From Conus ventricosus (taxonomy: Eukaryota; Mollusca; Gastropoda; Neogastropoda; Conidae): DNA of 64,000 bases. Numbering within the stretch: the first letter of the stretch is position 1; every line of letters begins with the position of its first letter. Shown here piece after piece: positions 11,450-22,434 of the stretch. Location: positions 68,703,516-68,767,515 of the forward strand of contig CM031620.1 of assembly GCA_018398815.1 (NCBI GenBank), given 5' to 3'. A program made the position numbers and the translations under genes. The notes under the pieces were generated by a model. That model searched no databases. It had not been told where the DNA came from and worked only from the letters and a program-made list of their open reading frames with translations.

Positions 11450-12550
11450 ACACACTACAGTGAAATATTGACGGTGAAAATGTTGCCAAATTTCCCCTAC
11501 TCCTTGAAATTTTGCCCATTTTTTCAATAGTACAGTGTGATATTGTCCTTTTTTCCCCATCTCAAAACCCCCAAAAGTGCAATAATTTTTACATCACAAA
11601 ATGGGTTTGGGGTGAAATATTGCCCTTTTTCCCCCCAAAGCAGAGGAAATGTTGGCCCCACCAAAAGGCCTTTTTCTGTGAAAGATTGGGGCCCTTTTTG
11701 CATAGCAGAGTTTAAATGTTGCCTGTTTACAGAAATTTTTCTGTGAAAGATTGGCCATTTTCCCGCATAGAAGGGGAAGGGGTTGGCCCGTTTTCAGACA
11801 TTTTACCCGGGGAAAGATTGTCCAATTTTCCCCGCATAGCAAAAGTGAAAAGTTGCCCCGTTTTTCAGACATTTTACTGTAAAGAATTTCCCCTTTTCCC
11901 CGCATAAACAGAGTGAAATTTGCCCACCTTTAAAACATTTTACTGTGAAAGAAGTCCATTTCCCCGCGTAAACAGAGTGAAAATGTTTTCCCACCCCACA
12001 GGCATTTTTTCTGTGAAAAAAATTGCCCCCTTCCCCTCATAAACCGAGTGAAATGGTTTTTTATTTTCAGACATTTTTTGGAAAGATTCCCCCTTTTCCG
12101 GGAAAGCAGAGTGAAAAATTTGCTAAATTTTCCCGAAAAATTTTACTGGAAAGAAAAATTTCCCTTTTTTTTCATAGTAATTGAAGTGCTTCCACTTTCC
12201 AAATGTTACAGACTTTTACTTTTGGAAAAAATTGCCCATTTCCCCCCATAGCGAGTGAAAAGTTCCCTATTTAAAAGAAAAATTTTTACTGTGAAAATTC
12301 CCTTTTTCCCCCCAAGCAGAGTGGGAAAAAGTTGCCTAAAAAAAAGACATTTGCCCATTTACCCGCATCCCGAGGCCAAGTGTTTGCCCACTTACCAAAT
12401 TTTTCTTGAAAGATTGCTCATTTCCCCCCCAGAAAAAAAGAAGTTTAAATATTTCCCCCCTTCCCAAAAATTTGCTTATTTAACCCCCTTCCCCAAAATA
12501 GCACATTTTAAATGCATTTCATCCCGACATGGGTTTGGTGACATTTTTTT

Positions 12551-12602
<52 letters not shown>

Positions 12603-13630
12603 CAATTTTGTAAAATGATATGTTGCAGATTTCTGGAAAAGAGCTTTGAAATTTTTGTCGACCAGTGACATAATACAGTGAAAAATTGCCATTTTTTTTT
12701 ACATAGTAGAATGAAACCTTGTCCAAATTTTTTTAAAAAAAGGAATGAACCCTTTTCCCCTTTTTTAAAATGGTGGAATGAAACATTGCCCCAAAAAGAT
12801 AGCTTACACTGTGAAAGATGCCCCCTTTCCAAAAAAGTAAAGTGGAAATTTGCCCCTTTGATAGCTTAGCACTGGGGAAATGATGCCCACTTTCCAAAAA
12901 AAGGGAAGTGGAAAAATTTCCCCCTTTTGGGGCATAGTTCTCTAAAATATTGCCCCCTTTTTTGACATTTTGCAATGTGGAAAAAATGCCCCCCCCCCCC
13001 CACACCTCTAAAATTTTTTTTTTTAAAACCCTAGTCAGAGGGAAAAATTTCAGAATTTCTAACACAGTATAGTGAAAAAACTGCTCATTTTCCCGCCAGG
13101 GTGCAGGAAAAAATTGCGGGGGGTTTTTTGACACAGTTTCAGGGGAAAGTTTTGCCCACTTGGGAAAACTGCGTGAAATTTTTGCGGGGTTTTCGCAAAG
13201 TACAGTAAAAAAGTTTGCTTTCTTTCCCGGGCAAAACTGCAGTGAAATATTGGGCTTTTGAAACCCAACCCGTGAATGGTTTCCTACTTCCTGACACACC
13301 CGCAGTGAAATATTGCGGGGTTTTCGACCAGTACAGTGAAATGTTCCCCACTTCCTTTCCCCAAATGCATAAATATTGTGGGCTTTTCGACACAGTTACA
13401 GTGAAAATGTTGCTACTTCCTGACACACTGCAGTGAAATATTGCGGGCTTTTCAACACAGTACAGTGAAATGTTGCCTACTTCCCGACACATTGCAGTGA
13501 AATATTGCGGGCTTTTCAACACAGTACAGTGAAATGTTGCCTACTTCCGACACACTGCAGTGAAATATTGCCCACTTCCTGGCCTAGTACTCTGAAATAT
13601 AAACTGCTTCCAGGCTGAGAAGCTAAGATG
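11450..13630. repeat. GAAATATTGCCC minisatellite (family B), left part
   Basis: Imperfect 35-45 bp units centred on CAGTGAAATATTGCCCACTT with a CACAGTA spacer. Units near 13.3-13.6 kb are clear; those before 13.2 kb are noisy. A run of 47 C lies at 12553-12599. The same family reappears at 26346-27480 and 28971-30135, so the LINE at 13.6-26.3 kb interrupts it. No coding signal. Confidence 0.75.
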
Positions 13631-14498
13631 CTGCCTGGCCTAAGCGTAACGTGGTAAGGAGTTGATGCCCCTGGTAGGGCTTCCCATGTCAGATAGGCTA
13701 AGGGTGAGGATCCTGACTAAGAGTAACCCGCCTTTCTCTTTTCTTGTTTTCTGCCTTTCTTATTTGGCCCTTTTCTATCTTCGTCTCCCCTTCAAGTCTT
13801 CTTTTCCCCACTCTTTTTCTCTGTGGTCTCCTTAAGATCCGCCGCGTTGGCCGTGCGGTTGCGACCTGTGTCGGAGGGGGATGAGATCCTGGTGATTGAG
13901 AGGGCCAGTGCTTGAGGAGGCCGTGCTCTCAACACATCACTTTGGCTCGGACCTCTCCTAGACAGGGAGTACACTTTGGCCCGGGTGTACTAATCGGCTC
14001 CCTTCTTGGGGCTGGGTCAAGACAGGCAGTTCCCCGCTGGCCAAGTGAACCCTGCAGTGCTCGACTCTCTGTTCCGGGAGTTGAGCATGATCAGGGGGAT
14101 AGGGGTAGTAGCGTTCTGTTTGTTGTATGTCTCTCCTGAAGCCTGGAAGGGTCAAGACAGTGATTCTTGGCCCGGCCCCTTAGTTGGACTCCAAGGTGGG
14201 TGGGTAAGGGAGAGATGAAATACAATAAAATACATCATGGCTTTTTAAAAAATATCCCCCCCAAAAGAAGAGGAAGGCAGCATCCCCTATTTCAGGGGAT
14301 TTTCAAACAGACAGTGACTCGGATATTGAGGTTAGACAGAGGACAGGATTCTGGGCTTCCTGGCTCGTGATGGAAGGGACGGAGCAGGGAAAACCCATTT
14401 CAGCTCTTGAGTCCTTTTGCTATCCAGAAGGGCTTCCAAGGTTTAGCAGGTGACCCACAGTCCATCAAAAAATTGCGGAATGGCTCATTTCTGATTCA

Positions 14499-15190
14499 AT
14501 GCAGATCCAAAAAACAATCCGAACAGCTGCTGAGGGCAACAAAGCTCGTGGACAGGGAGATCAGGGTGACTCCCCTAAACAATTGAACTCGTCCAAAGGG
14601 GTGATTCGATGCCGAGATTTGACAGGTGTTTCAGAGGCGGAAATCAAGACGGAACTGGCGTCCCAGGGGTGTGACGGAGGTGCGCAGGGTGACGGTAGAA
14701 AAAGGTGCAGAAAGAGTGGCCACCAACACCCTCTTTCTGACATTCTGCAACCCTGTGCTGCCTCTGGTCATCAAAGGTGGTTACCTGAACGTTCATGTTT
14801 AGCTGTATGTTCCGTTCCCGTTGAGGTGTTTCAGGTGCCAGAGGTTTGGCATGTCAGAGACTGCTGTTCTGGGCAGGAGGTCGTGCGGTGTTTGCTTGCA
14901 AGGAAACCCATGATGGGGACGTGTAAAGATTTCCCGGCACTTTGTGCGAACTGCGGGGCGATCCACCCTCCTCTTCACGAAACTACCCTCTTTGGATTCA
15001 GGAGTCCACAATACAAGAGTCAAACAGAAAAAAAAATCTACTTTTTGAGGCCGCGCAAACAGGTTGTGGGCAGTCAGACGCGACAGCTTTTAATATGCTT
15101 CGGCGTAAAGTCAGTTCCCACAGTTTCCCAACTCGGTCAGTTGCTGCAGACGATGAATTTCATTGTTACTAAGGAACATTGCAAGGCATG
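14499..15190 (+). pseudogene. LINE ORF1 (gag-like, zinc-knuckle protein), frame-broken
   Basis: ORF1 proteins of this clade bind the element RNA. One frame is open for 230 codons but the homology hops between frames. GVIRCRDLTGVSEAEIKTEL is in the long frame; continuation through VATNTLFLTFCNP and LYVPFPLRCFRCQRFG is in others. CFRCQRFG is the first half of a CCHC knuckle whose histidine is lost to an indel. At least two frameshifts make the 230-aa frame a chimera, not a real protein. The leader at 13640-14498 shows no other gene. Confidence 0.75.
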
Positions 15191-15431
15191 AATTGTAAAC
15201 TATGGTGGGAAGCAGGTCCACCCACCTCCCACCCAAAGTGAATGCCCCTGGTGGAGGCAAAAAAAATCAGCCACCCCTCAAGTCTGCCAGCAGTCTACAA
15301 AATCTGCTGCTGGGCAGATAAATAAACCAGCTCTCCCGCCCTCGAATCCCATGTCCAGTGCCCTTGCGGGCAAGGAGTTCATCCCCAGTGTGGAGTGGTG
15401 GAGATGAGGGTCAGGAAACCTCCACCGTTCT

Positions 15432-16681
15432 TGTTCGGATGGTTGTTGCGGTGCGTGTTTTTGTTGTCTGACTCTCGCTCTCAAAAGTTGGATGCAGTGT
15501 ATTTTTATTCCTACTCTCACCCACACCTTACGTACATGGATAGCCAGGCTACACACGAGTTAGATTTCTTTTCTTTTTAAATTTATGCTGCCTGAACCAT
15601 TCAAAACATACTTTCATGTGAATTGGTAAAAATTAATACAGGTCACTACATAGCATATAGATCAAGATATTTCATCATATACATAATTGATATCACTTCA
15701 CATTTCTCGCCGGCGCCGTCCTAAATGTCTCACATATACAATCATCACACTCGGTTCCTCAGAAACCAAGTCACATCTACACACTAAAAGAGACAAAGAA
15801 TGATATAACAAGGTCCCCACATGATAAGCACAGCCGTTCACAAAAACAAGCGATGATAAGAAGAGGGAATACAGAATCTCCACGTAACAAGACAATAAAT
15901 CTCGTAGAACTTTCAGAAGAAGAACGCAGATTTTTACATTCACAAGGACAGTATTCCCTAGCAGAAGGACGCAGATTCACAAAGCTCGGCGTTCCGTAGA
16001 AGAAGAATCGCAGATTCATAAAGATTACATGTACTCCACAGAAGAAGTGAACCGCAGATTCATATGGCACATACTCCACAGAGAAGAAACGCAGATTCAT
16101 AAAGCACAGCATCCGCAGAAGAAGAACCGCAGATCATAAAAGCAACAGTATACCCATATTGAATCCCCGCGAGAGAAATCAATTTCACCAAGTCCCATTG
16201 AACACATAACTTCGGGGTTCGACGCACCGTTGAATCTAAAAAACATATATTAACTTATCCGTGTATTTATACTACAGTGCTTCACATCAATAAATACATC
16301 CCTCGACACCACATTCTGGTGGTACAATAGGAGCACATATTAAATATTCTTTAAGGGAGTTTTAAGTTACTCTCGGCGACACAGCATTCACAACAATTTT
16401 ATAACAAATACATTTCCTGCTACATATTCAGCTGGTACCGTCATTCAAAAGCTTCCCACATACACAGTGAAACATCGAATGACTATGACACTCTGGTCAG
16501 CCTCTCCACATAGTAACACGACGGAGAAAAAATCGATGATTAAACAATAATTAGGCTGGGAAACCCAAATCCTACGGCCGTTTTAGTTCTTGCTCCCTTC
16601 TCTTGTCTCCTATTTTTATTTTAAGTCATCTATTTTAATATGTCTTTTTAAGTTGACGTCATAATTTACGTTGACGTCACA
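15432..16681 (-). repeat. Gypsy 1 LTR, element 3' end
   Basis: Matches 21010-22261 along its length with many small indels. It contains a series of AGAAGAA/GCAGATTCATA short tandem motifs (about 15920-16140) and paired TTGACGTCA motifs near 16655-16681, which resemble CRE/ATF sites at the start of the LTR in element orientation. Confidence 0.85.
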
Positions 16682-16704
16682 ATACTCCCCCTCCTCAAGA
16701 AATA
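16682..16704 (-). other. Gypsy 1 polypurine tract
   Basis: On the minus strand this reads a purine-rich stretch, GAGGAGGGGGAGTATT, immediately before the LTR start. That is where the plus-strand primer of an LTR retrotransposon lies. Confidence 0.7.
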
Positions 16705-16899
16705 AACAATGACCGAATTGTTTTTTTGAAAAAGAAGTAAACAAACAGCAGAATACACTACCCCAACCTACAAATTACATTCACTCGTCGGATGAAATCA
16801 AGACGCTCACGGAAGCAGTTAGTGGAGTCCTTCCTGGGACTCTCACACAACAGAAGAACACCAAGTTGTCGTCCTAACGAACTCTGACGCCCTTTGACA

Positions 16900-17225
16900 T
16901 TGCTAGCTTGTTGCTGACCTCACGGACAACCTATCAATTCCCACACGGAGTGGAGACGGTGCTGGGCATGGGCTGCACCCCACACCTGGATGGTTTAATG
17001 CAATATATTCGATGTCTTCTGACCACTCAGCTCGTCAGCCTCTCCCTACCAACACTGGGTAGAGACACACAAATGTCTACTGACCACTCGGTAGACTCTC
17101 CATACCCCACGGGGTAGAGAAAATGGTTGGGCACTGGGTGAAACCCTCACCAGATAATATTGCACTATTACAATGGTTACTGACCACTCGGTAGCATCTC
17201 CTTACCCCACGGGGTAGAGACAATG
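16900..17225. repeat. Internal hairpin-bearing tandem repeat of Gypsy 1
   Basis: Three to four units share GACCACTCGGTAG...CTCTCC and TACCCCACGGGGTAGAGA. TACCCC and GGGGTA are complementary, so each full unit can form a small hairpin. A related GACCACTCGGTCAGCCTCTC motif also lies in the LTR (22061-22080). Confidence 0.65.
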
Positions 17226-17324
17226 GATAAAACATTCCGCTCAATAGTGCTGTTTGCCTTCTGCGATTCAGCAACTTTCGACTTAGCGGATTACGAACTG
17301 GGGAATGAACACCCCATCATCATT

Positions 17325-20200
17325 CTATGGGAACAACACAACACCCAAACCAACCAGAACTAGCATCAGTCTGTGTATAAAAGGGATTACCCAATCTAGG
17401 TAACAACACACAGGTGCAGAAGACATGATTCCCTGAATCGTCCTCAAAGCTTCAGCACACCCAAGGAGTGGGAACGGACACGGTACATTCTTTCTCCTGA
17501 CGAACACAACTGGAGATGCATAATGACTATTCGATGGCTCAATGATATCAAGAATCCGACATGATACCAATCTCTCTCTCAACAATCTCTTTCACAGAAA
17601 AGGGGATTTCATAACATTTCTTTCTAACGGGAACATATGTTGTAAGGGAGGGATCTCTAATGGTACATCACCTGAGAAAGAACCTGGTTTGGGGTCATTG
17701 TCTGAAAATCATCAAAGATTACAGGCAACTCCCTGGTACTTTTGTCAGACAAAGTACAATCAAAATGTACAGAATGAACAGTTTCATTCTGGCATAGAAG
17801 ACGCCATTGGAAATGTTAAGTGGGATGGGTAAGCGTTCATCACAGTCCTGCGGACATACACCAACTGTAACATATTCACGAACAGCTCAACAGACTCGGA
17901 GAGGGATCCACAGAAAGACCTACTCCTGGAGAGTACTCAAAGGAATACCTGTCATGCTACAAGCCAAAGGCGCTATCCTAACCAGGCACTGAAGTTCCTT
18001 GTGAAAGAACGGGGGGGGGGGGGGGGGGGGGGGGGGGGAAAAACAAACCCCTGGTTTAAAAAGGGGGTAATACACAGAGTTGACACAGTAGACTCATCAG
18101 ATAGACGTAATGAAGCAAGACTTAAATGACTCTTTTACTTTGTTTCTGAACACGATCAGAACGGGAAATGTTTCAGATCTTCAGGGATATGGACCTCAAA
18201 GGCTTTTTGGTTTCCAACATGGCTTTATTCTCTAGCCCTCGTAACAGGCGGCTAAGAGGAAAGGTTCACCAGATTACATCACTAAACTCGACGCTCACAG
18301 AAAACTTCCAGGTAACATACCAACAATGAGATCTGCGACTGGGTATCCCAAGGACACAAACAAGTCAAAATCGCCCACAAAGTAAGGACAACTGACCGAA
18401 CTTTTGCCAGTGGAAATTCATCCACACGACCAACCATAAGAAACACACTTCACTGAGGTTTACTAACATCTGACTGTCAGAAACTAACGTCTGCGAACGC
18501 CACAAATAGTGCACCTGTATCACGCAGAACAGAACTTCAACAGTGCCATTCACAGAACCAGACTCCAAATGCAATTTGCCTGTGTACTCACCAGCAGCTG
18601 ACAACGCAAAAGGAGTATCATGAACAGAACAACAAGCACTGGACTGTTGCTGTCAGCTGAGTTCTCGATAAAGTAGGAGTTGCCAACCACAAAAGGACAG
18701 TGTCTGGGTGGCTAAGGGTGCAAATTCTCAAGGGTTTTCTACCTGACTTCCATGGACACATAGCAGCTACATGTCCTGTCTTTTTACACAAAAACACACA
18801 ACATTGGCAATACTGTCAGATAGCACTTTCTTGAGGAACTCTTACTGCCAGAAGTATATACGGGCCGCCACGACACGGATTAAACGGCTACCGCCAAAGT
18901 TATTTCACGACCAGCTGAGTAACATAGCTCTGATGACACAGAGTAACAGCTACCACCAAAGTTACTTCCACGATAAGATTGAGGAACCATAGTAGTGGCC
19001 ACAGTTTGAAAAGTTAGAGTATCTGTTTACTCTGTCAGAATGGCCAAGCTTCGGAGTTTATCAGACTGACCGGGTTATGCATTTCTGTCAAACTGACCAG
19101 GAGTTTTTAACCTACAGAAGCAAAAATGTTTACATCAGATTTCCTAGAAGGAAAGCACCTTAGTTGGGGGGTGTATGAGCACGTCTGTATGACTCTGCAG
19201 ACTTGTTCATTTCATACCCCCCCCCCCCCCCCCCAAGTTCTTCACATCTATGTCACACACTCAATAAATAGTAGCCAGGTCTAGAGACTCACTCCAAAAA
19301 CTGCTCACGCATGGTAGATCACAGATCTTCAAAAGACGTTTCAATTTTTGGACAAAGAGACCCAACGGTTAAAACAATCGCCTAAGTTCAAATGCAAAGG
19401 TCTCGAAAGGTTCATCGGAGGAGCTAGGCTTAGCCTCACGAAAACGATTACGAAAACCATCTGGAGTACATTGAATTTTTTCAGCAAGTTATCTTTCATA
19501 GCTCGTATAGACACAACAGTTATTCTTTCAGCGAGAGACTCGTTGATAGTGAGTTAAAGCTGAACCATTCAAGTAGTGCAGGACAGGTATGTTACCCACA
19601 AACTCTCTGGACCATCCCAAGGATCGAGCTATGGGTTTCAAAACGAAACAAGTATCTGCTATTTCATCAGTTCTTTCTTTTAAAAGGGGGCGGGCAACTT
19701 AGGAAAGTTGGGCGAGGGGCGTTTTAAACCTGCGGAAAAACCGAACCCTGACTCTCACTGTCTTGTCCTGAGACAGCACTCTGCTGAGAGGTTATTTGTA
19801 ACGTGGCTCTATTCGTTTAGTTTCCTCTACCCTTGCATTCTTTTTGTTTCTCCTGCATTCTTTTTGTTTCTCCTGCTCGGGTATCTCGTATCTGTTCTTT
19901 TAGTGTCCTCTTGTATCTGCTCTCTTTTAGTTATCGCTTCTTCCTGCATTTCTTTTCATTTTGATTCATTTCCTCTCTTTCCATTTCTTGAGCTATGCAT
20001 TTATTCCACATAGGCAAACTGATCTTTCTCCCTCCAGACACACATACCTTTCCTCGTTGTAAATAGTTAGCAAAAAACTTTGTCCTCGTCCACAGAGGAC
20101 ACACAACGGGGACTTTCTTCCTTTGCCGTCGTGCAATGATGAATATATGAAATAATGTCCTGTCCCCCAAAACCCGACACACACACTAGTGGATCAAAGA
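17325..20200 (-). pseudogene. Gypsy 1 gag-protease-RT remnant
   Basis: Reading the minus strand from high to low coordinates: a Lys/Glu/Arg-rich gag-like region (about 20100-19750), a zinc-knuckle-like CKKTGHVAAMC (about 18745-18790), a retropepsin region with an out-of-frame RDTG (about 18500-18540), and an RT N-terminus with IIEPSNSHYASPVVFVRR (about 17470-17535). RT palm motifs, RNase H and integrase are not found. Several frame changes and a run of 28 G at 18011-18038 interrupt it. About 400 bases of the LTR-proximal interior hold only the hairpin repeats. Confidence 0.7.
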
Positions 20201-20987
20201 CAAACATTGCTATCACAAGCCACAAATAACTTTTGAAACCTCTGTCTATTGAAATAGTATATGAATTCCCAAGAGGATTTTTTTTTTTTTTCTTTTTCAA
20301 AACAAACATTAACGACAAATCACTCTTAAAAAGACTAAGTATTATCAAAACCCAACCAACACAAAGATAGAGATAAATACAACGAAAAGGATTTTAGGGT
20401 ATGGGGAGTGAAAGAAAAAACACAATCGGTAATCAATGGCCAAATTTTCAAGCAACAAGTATAAATCAAGCAATGAAATGAAAGTAATAACCATGCATAA
20501 TCTATGTATTGTTGTTGTTGTTGTTTCTTGTTGTTTTATACACCAATAAGCATTCATGAAACAATAATTTAATTTTTTTTTTTTTCGAAACTGGTTCAGG
20601 GACAGCCAATCACACACTTTTCATTCATTCAAGGAGAAGAACCTAAGAATGTGAAGGAAGCTAACACAATCCCCAAGTAAAGATAGAAACAGAAAACTAA
20701 TCAGAGAGAAGACTGAAGATAATTAAAATTAAAGCCCACAAAGGAAGGATGAAACTAGGAAACTAGGCCCTCGTATCTCTGTAAACATATACAGAAGGAG
20801 ATACCCCCGTTCGCTGGAGACGGGAAAGAAAGTAGACAAAAACAGTATAAAACAAAACAATACAACAAGCTCAATTGTTCAAAAGGAAGTTCTGTAAACG
20901 TTGACCTATCTCTTCTAATTGGGCAATTATAGCGTTGTACAAAAACAAATCCTACATAGGCTTTTTTTAATTCAATGCAAAAGAACT

Positions 20988-21009
20988 TTATCTACGGGAG
21001 TCCACCAGA
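20988..21009 (-). other. Gypsy 1 primer-binding-site region
   Basis: On the minus strand the 5' LTR ends ...CGTAACA and is followed after two bases by TGGTGGACTCCCG. A start with TGG, complementary to a tRNA 3' CCA, is what a PBS requires. I do not assign the tRNA. Confidence 0.5.
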
Positions 21010-22261
21010 TGTTACGGATGGGAGTGCGACGTGCGGTTTTTGTTGTCTGACTCTCGCTCTCAAAAGTTTGGATGGTGTAATAATTATTCCCTACCACACC
21101 CACACCATACGTACATGGATAGCCAGGCAACACAACGAGTTAGATTTTCTTTTCTTTTTAATTTATGCTTGCCTGAACATCAAACATCATTCTGTGAATT
21201 GGTACAAAATTATTACATGTCACTACATAGCATATAGATCAAGATATATCATATTACATATTTGATATCACTCACATTCTCGGCCGGGCGCCGTCCACAA
21301 TGTCTCCACAGATAAATCATCTCACTCGGTTCACTGGAACCAAGTCACAGTATACACAATAAAAGAAGAGACAAAGAATGAAAACCAAGGTCCCACATGA
21401 AAAGCACAGCCGTTCACAAACAACAAAGCCGATGAAGAAGAGGAACAGAATCTCCACGTAACAAGCACAATATATCACGTAGAGAATTTCAGAAGAAGAA
21501 CGCCAGTTTTTACATTCACAAGGCACAGTATCAATAGCAGAAGGACCGCAGATTCACAAAAGCACGGCCGTTCCGTAGAAGAAGAATCGCAGATTCATAA
21601 AGCCAGTACTCCACAGAAGAAGAACCGCAGGATTCATAAGCACATTACTCCACAGAAGTCGAACGCACGATTCATAATGCACAGCAATCCGCAGAAGAAG
21701 AAAACCGCTGATTCATAAAGCACTGTAAACCATTTTGGTATCCCGGGAGAACACCAATTTCACCAAAGTCCCATTAGAAACACAATAAACTTCGGTTCGA
21801 CGCACCATGATTTGATCTAAAACTAATATTAACTTCTCCGTTGTATTATACTAAACAGTGTTACATCAATTAATACATCCCACCGGACCACAAAATGCGG
21901 TGGTTACAATTGGAGCACATATTTAAATATTCTTCAGTGTTTTAAGTTACTCTCGGCGATCACAGCATTCAAAACAATTTAAACATTTACATTTCCTGCT
22001 AAATATTCCGCTGGTACCGTATCAAAGCACCCCACATACCAGTGATCATCGATGCACTAATGACCACTCGGTCAGCCTCTCCACATAGTAACACTACGGA
22101 GAAAAAAAACGATGATTAAACAAATATTAGGCTGGACACAAAATCCTCGGCCGTTATTAGTTCTTGGCTCCCTTCTATTGTTATCTAATATTATTTTTCG
22201 TTCATCTTATTTTTAAATATGTCATTTTTAAGTTGACGTCATAATTGTAAGTTGACGTCCA
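21010..22261 (-). repeat. Gypsy 1 LTR, element 5' end
   Basis: Begins TGTTACGGATG and ends GTTGACGTCCA on the plus strand. Colinear with 15432-16681, with a TATGGATAGCCAGGC-type block and the same AGAAGAA tandem motifs. In the minus orientation its end adjoins the PBS region. Confidence 0.85.
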
Positions 22262-22434
22262 CTGTCTCCCAAATCCAGTGATCTTCTTCACCTGTTGGCA
22301 AGTCTGCCAGCAGGTCCTGAGATGCAAACAGTCTGGTACAACTCTCAAAATAAAATTTAAACCTTTAGAAGCGACGTTGATGAGGAGATGACAGATCTTC
22401 TCCTTTTCGCCCTCTGCTCCATTGATAGTTACAG

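Larger units (their letters stand above)
15432..22261 (-). mobile_element. Ty3/Gypsy LTR retrotransposon 1, inserted in the LINE
   Basis: Direct repeats of 1250 and 1252 bp bracket a 4.3-kb interior. Orientation is minus, because a polypurine tract abuts the repeat at the low-coordinate end and coding homology reads on the minus strand. LTR ends are TGT...ACA. The flanks CCGTTCT (left) and CTGTCT (right) are similar but give no clean target duplication. The interior retains gag/protease and the start of reverse transcriptase only, so it is non-autonomous. Confidence 0.85.

Noticed and set aside
12553..12599. 47-base C run as a biological structure (i-motif/G-quadruplex)
   Set aside because: It lies in the worst-quality part of the window; a consensus artefact is the simpler explanation.
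14499..15191. 230-aa frame as an intact ORF1 gene
   Set aside because: Homology to LINE ORF1 moves between frames inside it, so the single frame is a chimera of right and wrong readings.
16655..16681. TGACGTCA motifs as a host enhancer
   Set aside because: They occur at the same place in both LTRs of Gypsy 1, so they belong to the element promoter region, not to a host gene.
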